From assembly GCA_050250875.1 (NCBI GenBank), contig JBFWNV010000001.1, forward strand, positions 1,860,001 through 1,924,000: DNA of 64,000 nt, in the 5' to 3' direction. The notes under the pieces are model-generated. The model was not told the DNA's origin. It did not search any database and worked only from the letters and a program-made list of their open reading frames with translations. This document shows, piece by piece, positions 35,681 to 43,458 of this stretch. The stretch's first letter is position 1. Each line of letters opens with the position of its first letter. This stretch comes from CAWAYR01 sp050250875 (GTDB taxonomy: Bacteria > Acidobacteriota > Vicinamibacteria > Vicinamibacterales > UBA2999). Made by a program: the position numbers and the translations under genes.

Positions 35681-37510
35681 CTACGTTGCCGCGGCCGCCG
35701 CGAGCTCGCGCCGGCGTTCGTGCGCCGCCACGAACGCGCGCGCGGCGTCCTTGCCCAGGTAGCGCGCCAGCAGGGCGCGGTCCACGTCGAGCAGGTCCAC
35801 CACCACCAGGCCGTCGAGCACGCCGCCGAACGCTGGGTCCACGCTGAAGCCGAGCAGCTTCGCGTTGAGCTTCAGATAATGGCGGAGCAGCACCGGCAGC
35901 CCGCGCCGATCCGACTCCAGCTCGCGGACCAGCGCGTCCACGTCCTGCAGCGTGGCCGCCACGCGGCTGTGCACCAGGACATCGGTGCCATCGGCTGGCT
36001 CGGGCAGCGGCCGGCGCGGCACCACGAACGACTGCAGCAGGCTGCCGCGGCTGGCCAGCAGCACGCGGGCCAGCAGCTGCCGCGTCGTCGGGCCGTACTC
36101 GGCGCTGATGCTCACCGGGCCGAAGAGCGTGCGGTAGCGCGGACTGGCCGCCACCAGGGCGCCGATGCCGCGCCACAGCAGCAGCAGCGGCTGGTAGTCG
36201 CGCTGGAACTCCGCACGCACGAACGACCGGCCCAGTTCGAGCGCCGGGCCCAGGTCGCGGAGCAGCGTGGCCGGATAGCGGAACAGCGTGCGCGTGTAGA
36301 GGCCGTGCAGCCCCTGCCGCGGCAGCACCTCGTCGGTGGCGGCGAGGCGATAGGCGCCGGCGATCTGCCGTCGCTCCTCGTGCCACACGAACAGGTGACG
36401 ATAGTGCCGATCGAAGTCGTCGAGATCGCGGGACTTGCCGGTGCCCTCGCCGGCGGCGCGGAAGGTGCGTTCGCGCAGCTGGCCGATCTCCTGCAGTGCC
36501 AGTGGTGCCTCGGCGGCGGTCACGTGGAAGACACGCCACGGCGCCGCGGTGAGCAGCGCGCAGTGCGGCGACAGATCGGCGATCTCGCGGGCCAGCGCGT
36601 CCACCGGCACGGCATCCTCGACCGGCTCCGGCCGTGACGGACGTACCGAGCCACGCAGCAGCGCGCCTCGCGGCAGGGTGTCGGCGGCCAGGCCGTAGGT
36701 GCGGACGCGGAGATAGGCGGATTGCGCGGCCGCCTCGCCCACGGCGGCCAGCCGACGTGCCGACACCGGCCGGCCCACGGCCACCCGCACCACCGAGCCG
36801 CGCTGGCGCAGCAGCTCGCGGCCGAGCAGTGCCGAGCGCAGCCATGGCGAGATGCGTCCGGCGCGCACGAACCACTCGCTGTTGCGCCCGTGCACGAACA
36901 GCGGCAGCACCGGCGCATCGGCCCGCGCCGCCAGCCGCACCGCGCCGTCCTTCCATGGGCCGTCCACGATCCGGCCGTCGGCGGCGCGCACGTGCGAGAC
37001 CTCGCCGGCGGGGAACACCACCAGCACATGGCCGCCGCGCAGCCAGTCGAGGCCGGCGCGGACGCCGCCGGCGTTGTGCACGCCGCCCTGGGTGAAGCTG
37101 TCGATCGGCACGACGTGGTCGCCGAGTTCCGGGATGCGCGTGAGCAGGCGGTTGCCGAGCAGCTTCACGTCGGCGCGCACCCAGCCGAGCACGGTGGCCA
37201 GGGCCAGACCGTCGAGGGCGCCGTGCGGATGGTTGGCGACGACGAGGACCGGGCCTGCGGCGGGGATGCGATCGAGATCGGCGCCGGCATCGGCGGCGAT
37301 GTCGAGTGCGGCCAGCGCCTGTTCGGGAAACGGCCGCCACGGCTCGGGGCGCGCGGCCTCGTAGAGCCGCTGCAGCGTGGCCAGGCCGGTGAGCGCGTCG
37401 GCGCTCCGGACGATCGCCCGCGGCAGCGGCGCGGGGAAGAAATCTGCCGAGGAAAATGGAACGGGCCGCACGGTGCCACTTGGATGCCGTGCGACCCGGA
37501 CCGTGTCCAC
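35681..37510 (-). CDS. OlsF-like bifunctional acyltransferase (PlsC-type + GNAT-type)
   Basis: A 609-residue protein. The N-terminal half is a lysophospholipid acyltransferase (VLVVANHPHGALDG with H94-x5-D100, then PIDSFTQGGVHNAGG, VVFPAGEVSHVRA and PLFVHGRNSEWF). The C-terminal half (about 330-600) is a GNAT-type N-acyltransferase of the OlsB/hemolysin kind (LRERTFRAAGEGTGKSRDLD, GLYTRTLFRYPATLL, FVRAEFQRDYQPLLLLWRGI, FGPVSISAEYG). Two acyl transfers on one polypeptide, O-acylation N-terminal and N-acylation C-terminal, are the arrangement of OlsF, which makes ornithine lipids. Product not verified. Confidence 0.85.
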   Translation of the reverse strand: MDTVRVARHPSGTVRPVPFSSADFFPAPLPRAIVRSADALTGLATLQRLYEAARPEPWRPFPEQALAALDIAADAGADLDRIPAAGPVLVVANHPHGALDGLALATVLGWVRADVKLLGNRLLTRIPELGDHVVPIDSFTQGGVHNAGGVRAGLDWLRGGHVLVVFPAGEVSHVRAADGRIVDGPWKDGAVRLAARADAPVLPLFVHGRNSEWFVRAGRISPWLRSALLGRELLRQRGSVVRVAVGRPVSARRLAAVGEAAAQSAYLRVRTYGLAADTLPRGALLRGSVRPSRPEPVEDAVPVDALAREIADLSPHCALLTAAPWRVFHVTAAEAPLALQEIGQLRERTFRAAGEGTGKSRDLDDFDRHYRHLFVWHEERRQIAGAYRLAATDEVLPRQGLHGLYTRTLFRYPATLLRDLGPALELGRSFVRAEFQRDYQPLLLLWRGIGALVAASPRYRTLFGPVSISAEYGPTTRQLLARVLLASRGSLLQSFVVPRRPLPEPADGTDVLVHSRVAATLQDVDALVRELESDRRGLPVLLRHYLKLNAKLLGFSVDPAFGGVLDGLVVVDLLDVDRALLARYLGKDAARAFVAAHERRRELAAAAAT

Positions 37511-37555
37511 GAGGAGCCGGGGCCCCTCGCGACGGTGGTACGACGAACGAAGGTG

Positions 37556-37864
37556 CTAGGCGACCGCGTCCTTGGCGGCCTTCACGGGACGGGCGCGGAC
37601 GATCTTGCGCGCCGGCTTCGCCTTGAACACCGTCGGCTCGCCGGTGAACGGGTTGACGCCCTTGCGGGCCTTGGTCGCCGCCTTCTTCACCACCACGAAC
37701 TTGGCGAAGCCGGGCACCAGGAACACGCCGCTCTTCTTGAGCTCCTTGTAGCCCACCTTGGCCAGCGACTCGAGCACGCCCTTCACGTCCTTGTTGGAGA
37801 GCTTGCCGCCGCCGTCGGCCGCAATCTTCCCGACGAGCTCTGACTTCGACATCATCTTGGCCAT
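37556..37864 (-). CDS. HU-family DNA-binding protein
   Basis: A 102-residue histone-like protein: MSKSELVGKIAADGGGKLSN, the dimerisation helices VKGVLESLAKVGYKELKK, the beta-arm entry VFLVPGFAKFVVVKKAAT and the tip region ARKGVNPFTGEPTVF. The C-terminal tail is Lys/Arg/Ala-rich. HU bends and compacts DNA. It is preceded by a long upstream region from which it is transcribed leftward. Confidence 0.85.
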   Translation of the reverse strand: MAKMMSKSELVGKIAADGGGKLSNKDVKGVLESLAKVGYKELKKSGVFLVPGFAKFVVVKKAATKARKGVNPFTGEPTVFKAKPARKIVRARPVKAAKDAVA

Positions 37865-38189
37865 CACTTCCCCTTGCCCGGCGCTGAGCCGGAGCGAATC
37901 AGTGGCGCATAGCACCAGAGGCCCCACGAACCGCCACCGCCTGTTTCGTGGATGCCGCTCTCCCCGACGGAGGGGCCGGGGGCCGCGACGCCGAGTCGCG
38001 GCAGAGAGTCGCTGCATAGATTGCCACAATTTCCCGGGATTTCACACTTTTTTACGCGCGGAGCCCTGTTTTTTCAGGGCCGGCGCTTTAGGGCGTTCTC
38101 CCGTGCCTGCAAAACAAGGGGTCGCAGGCGCCTCGGCCAGCGTCAGGCGCCGGCGCGGATTCGGTGTGGCGGTCGGACGTCGAGCCCAT
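37865..38189. other. Intergenic region upstream of HU gene
   Basis: No ORF with protein-like sequence. It holds one hairpin, GCCCTG-T6-CAGGGC at 38063-38080, and a second inverted pair GCCTGC / GCAGGC around 38105-38130. The HU promoter should be within this stretch on the minus strand. The palindromic repeat at 38190-38251 follows directly. Confidence 0.5.
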
Positions 38190-38251
38190 TGGGGCCTGGC
38201 CCCAATGGCACGGCAGTTGCGCCGATTTCGTGCCAACGGGGCCAGGCCCCA
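38190..38251. repeat. 62-bp dispersed palindromic repeat, copy 3
   Basis: Arms TGGGGCCTGGCCCC and GGGGCCAGGCCCCA, inner half-sites TGGCACG / CGTGCCA. It is identical to copy 4 (40711-40772) at 58 of 62 positions by eye. It starts 7 bp after the stop of the ADOP gene and ends the intergenic region. It probably terminates that transcript. Confidence 0.9.
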
Positions 38252-38257
38252 AAGACG

Positions 38258-40669
38258 TCAATCGGTGCGAAGGGCGGTTACCGGCTCGACCCGCGAAGCG
38301 CGCACGGATGGCACCGCGGCGCCGGCGACCGTGACCGCGGCCAAGGTGACGGCCGCAGCCGCGAACACGACGGTATCGGTCGCGTTCACCTCGTAGAGCA
38401 GCGATCTCAGCACTCCGGACCCGGCCCACGCCGCCGCGGCGCCCAGGCCCAGGCCCGCCGCGCTCATGGCCAGTCCCTCGCGTACCACCAGCCCGAGCAG
38501 CATCGGCCGCGTCGCGCCCACCGCGGCGCGGATGGCCAGTTCGCGTTCCCGCTGCGCCACCGTGCACGACATCACCCCGTAGACGCCCACCACGGCGAGC
38601 AACGCCGCCAAGGCCGCGAAGAGCACGCTCAGCCACGACAACAGGCCGGACGTGCGGGTGGCCGTGGCAATGACGTCGTCGAACGTGCGCACCGCCGCGA
38701 TGGCCACGCGGGGCGTCATTTCGGCCAGAGCGGCGCGGATCTGCGGCGTCAGCCGCGCGGGGTCGCCGCCGGCGCGCACGACGTAGCTCATCGACGGCTG
38801 CGGCACCTGTGCAAATGGCGCGTAGATCTCGGGATCGGGGAGCATGTCGGGCCGCCGCGAGCGGACACCGGCGACGACCCCAATCACCTCGCGCAAGCCG
38901 TCGCCGCTGTCGAACGGCACGTGCACCCGCTGGCCCACGGCTTGGGCAGGCGACGACGCCGGCCACAGCCGCGCCGCCACCGTGTCGTTCACCATCACCA
39001 CCGGCGGTGAGTCGGAGCGGTCGCGCGCGTCGATGGCGCGGCCGGCCAGCAGTCGCAGGCCCATCGCGTCCACGTAGCCGTCCATCACCGCTCGCACCTC
39101 GGTGACCGGCACGCCGTCGCGCTCGCCGGTCTGATCGGGACGTCGCACCGGTCCGTTGTGGCCGGTGGCCGCGATCGGCAGCATGTTGATCGCCGAGACG
39201 TGCGTCACCCCGGGCAGCATTCGCAGACGGTCGGTGAACGCGCCGTGGAAGCGGGCCACTGCCGCGTCGCCGTCGGCGACGAGCGGCGGCAGACCGACCG
39301 CGAAGGTGAGGACGGGCGCGCGCGTCACGCCGAGGTCCTGCCCCTGCAGGCGCAGCAGGCTCTTGGTCAGCAGTCCGGCCGCGGTGAGCAGGGCGAGCGC
39401 GATCGCAACCTCGGCAACGACGAGCACGCGGCTGGCGGCGCGAGCGCGCCCGGACGTCACGCTGCGGGTGGCGGCGGCCCGCATCACCGCCTGAGCGTCG
39501 GCCCGCCACAGATGGAGCGCCGGGGCGAGGCCGGCGATCACCCCGGCGCTGACAGCGACGGCGACCGCGAAGACCAGCACCCCGGGGTCGAGGCCGATGG
39601 CGGCCAGACGCGGGAAGTTCGCCGGCGCCAGCGCGATGAACGCCCGGAGCAGCGCCCACGCCAGACCAAGGCCGGCGACGCTGCCGACCAGTCCGAGTGC
39701 CACCGTCTCCCCCAGCACCTGTCCGACGAGCTGGCCGCGGCTGGCGCCGAGCGAGGCGCGCACCGCGAGGTCGCGTTCGCGGACGACGGCGCGGGCGAGC
39801 ATGAGGTTGGCGACGTTGGTGCACGCGATGAGGAGCAGCAGCCCGGTGGCGCCGAGCAGCACCCACAGGCCGCGCGAGGCGCCCTCAGTGACGATCTCGT
39901 GCAGGGGACGCGCGGTGAAGGTGTAGCGATCATCGGGATGCTGATGCGTCATCTGCGGAGCCAGCTCGGTGTCGAGGCTGCGCCGCGCATCGGCGAGGGT
40001 GGTATCCGGACGCAGCCGCCCGAGTACGATCAGGAAGTTGCTGCCGCGATTGTCGGCATCGGCCACCTGGCCCAGGGGGATCCACACGTCGGTGCGCCAC
40101 ACCTCGGCGATGCCCGGCGGAGCGATGCCCACGACCGAGTAGGGGTGGCCGTCGAGGCGGACCGTCGTACCCAGCACCGCCGGATCGGCACCGAAGCGCC
40201 GGCGCCACAGGCCATCGCTCAGGACCGCGACCGGCTCACCACTGCGACGATCCTCGTCGTCGGTGAACCAGCGGCCCGCAACCGTCGGGACTCCCAGCAC
40301 GCGGAACAGCGATGCCGACGCCGTGCCGCCGTTGACGCGCTCGGGACCATCGGCGGCGGCCAGCGTCATGCCACGGGGTGCCCAGGCGCCGAGCTCGACG
40401 AACGGGCGCTGGCTGGCGCGCCAGTCGAGGTACCGCGCATACGACGCCGACCCGTAGATCAGCGCCGGCAGCTCGCTGCGCCAGACCTGAACGAGCCGGC
40501 TCGACTGGGGGAAAGGCAGTGGGTCGAGGAGTACCGCATCCACCACGCTGAACAGGGTGGTGGTGGCGCCGATGCCGAGGGCAAGCGTGAGCGCGGCGGC
40601 GGCGGTGAAACCGGGGGCGCGGAGCGCGAGGCGGAACCCCTGCAGCAGATGGCGAAAGGCGTGGGCCAT
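38258..40669 (-). CDS. ADOP-family ABC transporter permease
   Basis: An 803-residue protein with the duplicated MacB/FtsX order (signature CTNVANLMLARAVVRERDLA in the first FtsX domain and QRERELAIRAAVGATRPMLL in the second). The N-terminal membrane segment is AAALTLALGIGATTTLFSVV. Between them are two periplasmic MacB_PCD domains. The ATG at 40669 is used because the reading frame upstream runs through the palindromic repeat. It is framed by repeat copies 3 and 4 in the same orientation. No ATPase gene is adjacent. Substrate unknown. Confidence 0.9.
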   Translation of the reverse strand: MAHAFRHLLQGFRLALRAPGFTAAAALTLALGIGATTTLFSVVDAVLLDPLPFPQSSRLVQVWRSELPALIYGSASYARYLDWRASQRPFVELGAWAPRGMTLAAADGPERVNGGTASASLFRVLGVPTVAGRWFTDDEDRRSGEPVAVLSDGLWRRRFGADPAVLGTTVRLDGHPYSVVGIAPPGIAEVWRTDVWIPLGQVADADNRGSNFLIVLGRLRPDTTLADARRSLDTELAPQMTHQHPDDRYTFTARPLHEIVTEGASRGLWVLLGATGLLLLIACTNVANLMLARAVVRERDLAVRASLGASRGQLVGQVLGETVALGLVGSVAGLGLAWALLRAFIALAPANFPRLAAIGLDPGVLVFAVAVAVSAGVIAGLAPALHLWRADAQAVMRAAATRSVTSGRARAASRVLVVAEVAIALALLTAAGLLTKSLLRLQGQDLGVTRAPVLTFAVGLPPLVADGDAAVARFHGAFTDRLRMLPGVTHVSAINMLPIAATGHNGPVRRPDQTGERDGVPVTEVRAVMDGYVDAMGLRLLAGRAIDARDRSDSPPVVMVNDTVAARLWPASSPAQAVGQRVHVPFDSGDGLREVIGVVAGVRSRRPDMLPDPEIYAPFAQVPQPSMSYVVRAGGDPARLTPQIRAALAEMTPRVAIAAVRTFDDVIATATRTSGLLSWLSVLFAALAALLAVVGVYGVMSCTVAQRERELAIRAAVGATRPMLLGLVVREGLAMSAAGLGLGAAAAWAGSGVLRSLLYEVNATDTVVFAAAAVTLAAVTVAGAAVPSVRASRVEPVTALRTD

Positions 40670-40710
40670 GCCGCCTTGGACGGGGCCGTTGGCGCAGCCG
40701 TTGACGCCGT

Positions 40711-40772
40711 TGGGGCCTGGCCCCGATGGCACGACAGTTGCGCCGATTTCGTGCCAAAGGGGCCAGGCCCCT
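40711..40772. repeat. 62-bp dispersed palindromic repeat, copy 4
   Basis: Arms TGGGGCCTGGCCCC (40711) and GGGGCCAGGCCCCT (to 40772), core TGGCACG to CGTGCCA. The right arm supplies the TAG stop of the ADOP gene at 40771. Copies 3 and 4 thus bracket the 38258-40669 gene as direct repeats. Confidence 0.9.
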
Positions 40773-43251
40773 ACTCGGCGCGCATCGTCTGCAGGGGGTC
40801 GGTCCGGAGCGCGCGGCGGGCGGGGACCACCGCGGCGAGCAGTCCGGCCGCGACGAGCACGCCGGTGCCCAGCGCGTACGACGCCGGGTCGAAGCGGCCG
40901 ACGCCGAACAGCAGGCTGGCCATGCCGGCGGCGAACGCCGTGGCCAGCGCCCACCCGGCGGCGATGCCGAGGCCGAGCGGCACGGCGGTGAGCCTGGCGA
41001 TGAGCCGCACCACGTCGTGCCCCTCGCCGCCCAGCGCCAGTCGCAGGCCGATCTCGCTCCGCCGCCGCGCCACCAGATGCGACAGCATGGCGAACACCCC
41101 GGTCGCGGTGAGCGCCAGCGCCCCCAGCGAGTAGGCGTTGACGAGCAGGGTAAAGAAGCGCGCGCTCGCGAACTCGAGCTGCACCTCGTCGGCCATCGCC
41201 GAATCCCAGTGCACCGCCGACGTCGGCGCCACCTGCGCGATCACGCGCTTGAGCGGCGGAATCATCGCCGCCGCGTCGCTGCCGGTGGCGACGCCAATCG
41301 AGACGACGCGCTGCGGGGCCAGGGCGAGCGGCAGGTAGACATCCTCGCGGCCCTGCAGCCACGCGGCGTCGGTCTGCACCTGGGTGCCGCCGGATTCGGC
41401 GCCCTGCTCGGCCAGCCCGTCGTAGGCCACGTTCTCCACCACGCCGACGATGCGGGCGGTGGTGGCGGGCAACAGTCCACCCGGCAGCAACTGCAGCGCC
41501 TGGCCCACGGCCTGGCCGGGTCCCCCCAACCGATCGGCCAGGGCGCGGCTCACGACCGCAACCGGTGCGGCGGCGGTGTCGGTGCCCGCGATCAGCCGCC
41601 CGGTGACCACGGGGACCTCCAGCATCGGCAGCAGGCCCTCGTCGGCCAGGTGCAGGCCCACACTCAGCCCCTCCCCGTCGTCGGTCTCCGGCAGCCCGGC
41701 AAAGCGCACCCGCACCCGATCGGCGTCCCACGGCGGCAGCGTCGGCGAGACGAGCCCGACGCGCTCCACGCCCGGATACGCCGCGAGGGCCGACCTCACG
41801 CGTTCGTAGGCGGCGGGCAGCGCGGCCGCATCCGCGGCGTCGGCGCGGCTGAAGGTGACGGCCAGACGGGTCACGCCGTCGACGCGGAACCCGACGTCCC
41901 AGGTGTTCATCGTCTGGAACGAGCGCAGCAGCAGCCCGCCGGTGACGAGCAGCGCCAGCGTCAGTGCCACCTCGGCGCCAACCAGGCCGACGCCCCAGCG
42001 CTGCTCGCGGCCACCGCCGATCGTGCCGCGGCCGCCGCCGCGCAGCACGTCGGCGGGCTCGACACGGCTGGTCAGCCAGGCCGGTGCCAGCGCCGCGACG
42101 ACGCCGGCCAGCAGCATCGCGGCGACGGCGACCGCGCCGGCCACGGCGTCCACCCGCAGCTGCAGGTACGGCGGCAGCGCCACGGGCGACGCGGCGATCA
42201 CGGCGTCGAGCAGCGACGGCGCCAGCACGGCCCCGGCCACGCCGCCGAGCGCGGCCAGCAGCTGCGCCTCGAGGACGAGATCGCCCACCAGCGTGGACCG
42301 CCCGGCGCCGAGCGCGGCACGCATCGCCAGCTCACGCCGGCGATCGATGGTGCGGGCGACGAGCAGGCCGGCGACGTTCAGCGCGGCGATGAGCAGCAGC
42401 AGCGCCACGGCGCCGAGCAGCAGCGCCGTGCCGGTGCGGAGCTCGCCGCGCCAGTTCTCGCCCATCGGCTCGAGGTGAAAGGCGCGATCGCGGTAGAGCG
42501 TCGGATGCGCCTCCCGCCACGACCTGAGCAGGCCATCGAGCTCGGCCTGCGCCGCCGCGCCGGTGATGCCGGGGGCGAGTCGGCCGATGGCCCAGGCCGA
42601 GCGTCCGTTGCGGTTGTCGATGAGCGCCGCCGGCAGGTACTGCGGCAGGGGCATCCAGAACTCGATGACATCGCTCTCGACGGTGCCGTCGAATCCCGCC
42701 GGCGCGACGCCGACGATGGTGAACACCGCGCCGTCGGTGCGCAGCGGCCGGCCGACGATCGCCGGGTCGCCGCCGAAGCGGCCGACCCAGAAGCGCGCGC
42801 TGATGACGGTGACGCGGGGCGCGTCGGCGGCGAAGTCGGCGGCGGTGAGCAGCCGGCCGAGCCGCGGTTGGAGCCCGAGCGTCGGGAAGTAGTCGGGCGT
42901 CACGCCCTCGCCGCGCAGCCGCTCGGCGCCCGAGTCGAGCAATCCGACGGCCCGGCTCCGCGCCGTGCCCAGAAAGGCGTCGAACGCGGCGACGCGGCCG
43001 TCGAGGTCGCGAAGCTCGGGAATCGACAGCGAGCCGCGGCTGTCGCCGCTCGCGGTGTCGGCCAGCCACACGCGCACGAGCCGGTCGGCCTCGGGGAAGG
43101 GCACGCCGCGCACCGCCACCGCCGAAAAAAGCGCCGCCGCGGCCGTGGTGGCCGCGACTCCGAGCGCGGCGCACAGCGCGGCGGCGAGGGACAGGAGGGG
43201 TGTGCTGCGCAGGCTGATGACGACGCGCCCGAGCGAACCGGTCATGAACAT
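40771..43251 (-). CDS. ADOP-family ABC transporter permease
   Basis: An 826-residue ADOP permease: N-terminal LSLAAALCAALGVAATTAAA, two MacB periplasmic domains and two FtsX units with LNVAGLLVARTIDRRRELAM in the first and ARRRSEIGLRLALGGEGHD in the second. The start at the ATG 43251 is suggested by a GAGG 9 nt upstream; ATG 43245 is equally possible. The stop is inside repeat copy 4. The copy at 38258 is its neighbour on the same strand, so the two probably arose by duplication or selection in one locus. Substrate unknown. Confidence 0.9.
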   Translation of the reverse strand: MFMTGSLGRVVISLRSTPLLSLAAALCAALGVAATTAAAALFSAVAVRGVPFPEADRLVRVWLADTASGDSRGSLSIPELRDLDGRVAAFDAFLGTARSRAVGLLDSGAERLRGEGVTPDYFPTLGLQPRLGRLLTAADFAADAPRVTVISARFWVGRFGGDPAIVGRPLRTDGAVFTIVGVAPAGFDGTVESDVIEFWMPLPQYLPAALIDNRNGRSAWAIGRLAPGITGAAAQAELDGLLRSWREAHPTLYRDRAFHLEPMGENWRGELRTGTALLLGAVALLLLIAALNVAGLLVARTIDRRRELAMRAALGAGRSTLVGDLVLEAQLLAALGGVAGAVLAPSLLDAVIAASPVALPPYLQLRVDAVAGAVAVAAMLLAGVVAALAPAWLTSRVEPADVLRGGGRGTIGGGREQRWGVGLVGAEVALTLALLVTGGLLLRSFQTMNTWDVGFRVDGVTRLAVTFSRADAADAAALPAAYERVRSALAAYPGVERVGLVSPTLPPWDADRVRVRFAGLPETDDGEGLSVGLHLADEGLLPMLEVPVVTGRLIAGTDTAAAPVAVVSRALADRLGGPGQAVGQALQLLPGGLLPATTARIVGVVENVAYDGLAEQGAESGGTQVQTDAAWLQGREDVYLPLALAPQRVVSIGVATGSDAAAMIPPLKRVIAQVAPTSAVHWDSAMADEVQLEFASARFFTLLVNAYSLGALALTATGVFAMLSHLVARRRSEIGLRLALGGEGHDVVRLIARLTAVPLGLGIAAGWALATAFAAGMASLLFGVGRFDPASYALGTGVLVAAGLLAAVVPARRALRTDPLQTMRAE

Positions 43252-43407
43252 GCGGCGTGGCCTCGGCCACGGCCGTGCAACGCCCGTTCCCGCGTAAGAG
43301 GCGTCGAACCCCCGCTCCGCGGGGTCGGCGGGGGGCGAATCCGTCCAGCCGCGGAACGCCCCCTGTGCGTTTCCGCACACGGCCGCGAGATGTGAGCGGC
43401 TTCGGGC

Positions 43408-43440
43408 AATCGCCTCCGAGTCGATGACTCAGAGGCGATT
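43408..43440. terminator. Candidate terminator hairpin
   Basis: AATCGCCTC and GAGGCGATT (9-bp perfect arms) enclose an inner GAGTC/GACTC pair, giving an extended stem. It lies 18 bp downstream of the stop of the SMP-30 gene and upstream of the ADOP gene. No T-run on the minus strand, so it may be Rho-dependent or a pause site. Confidence 0.5.
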
Positions 43441-43458
43441 ACCAGCGCTGCAGAGTGT

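Noticed and set aside
38063..38080. Rho-independent terminator in the HU upstream region
   Set aside because: The T-run forms the loop rather than following the stem, so only a generic hairpin is supported.
40670..41731. Upstream extension of the ADOP gene at 38258 (1157 codons in total)
   Set aside because: The extension runs through repeat copy 4 and across the next ADOP gene; the proper start is the ATG at 40669.
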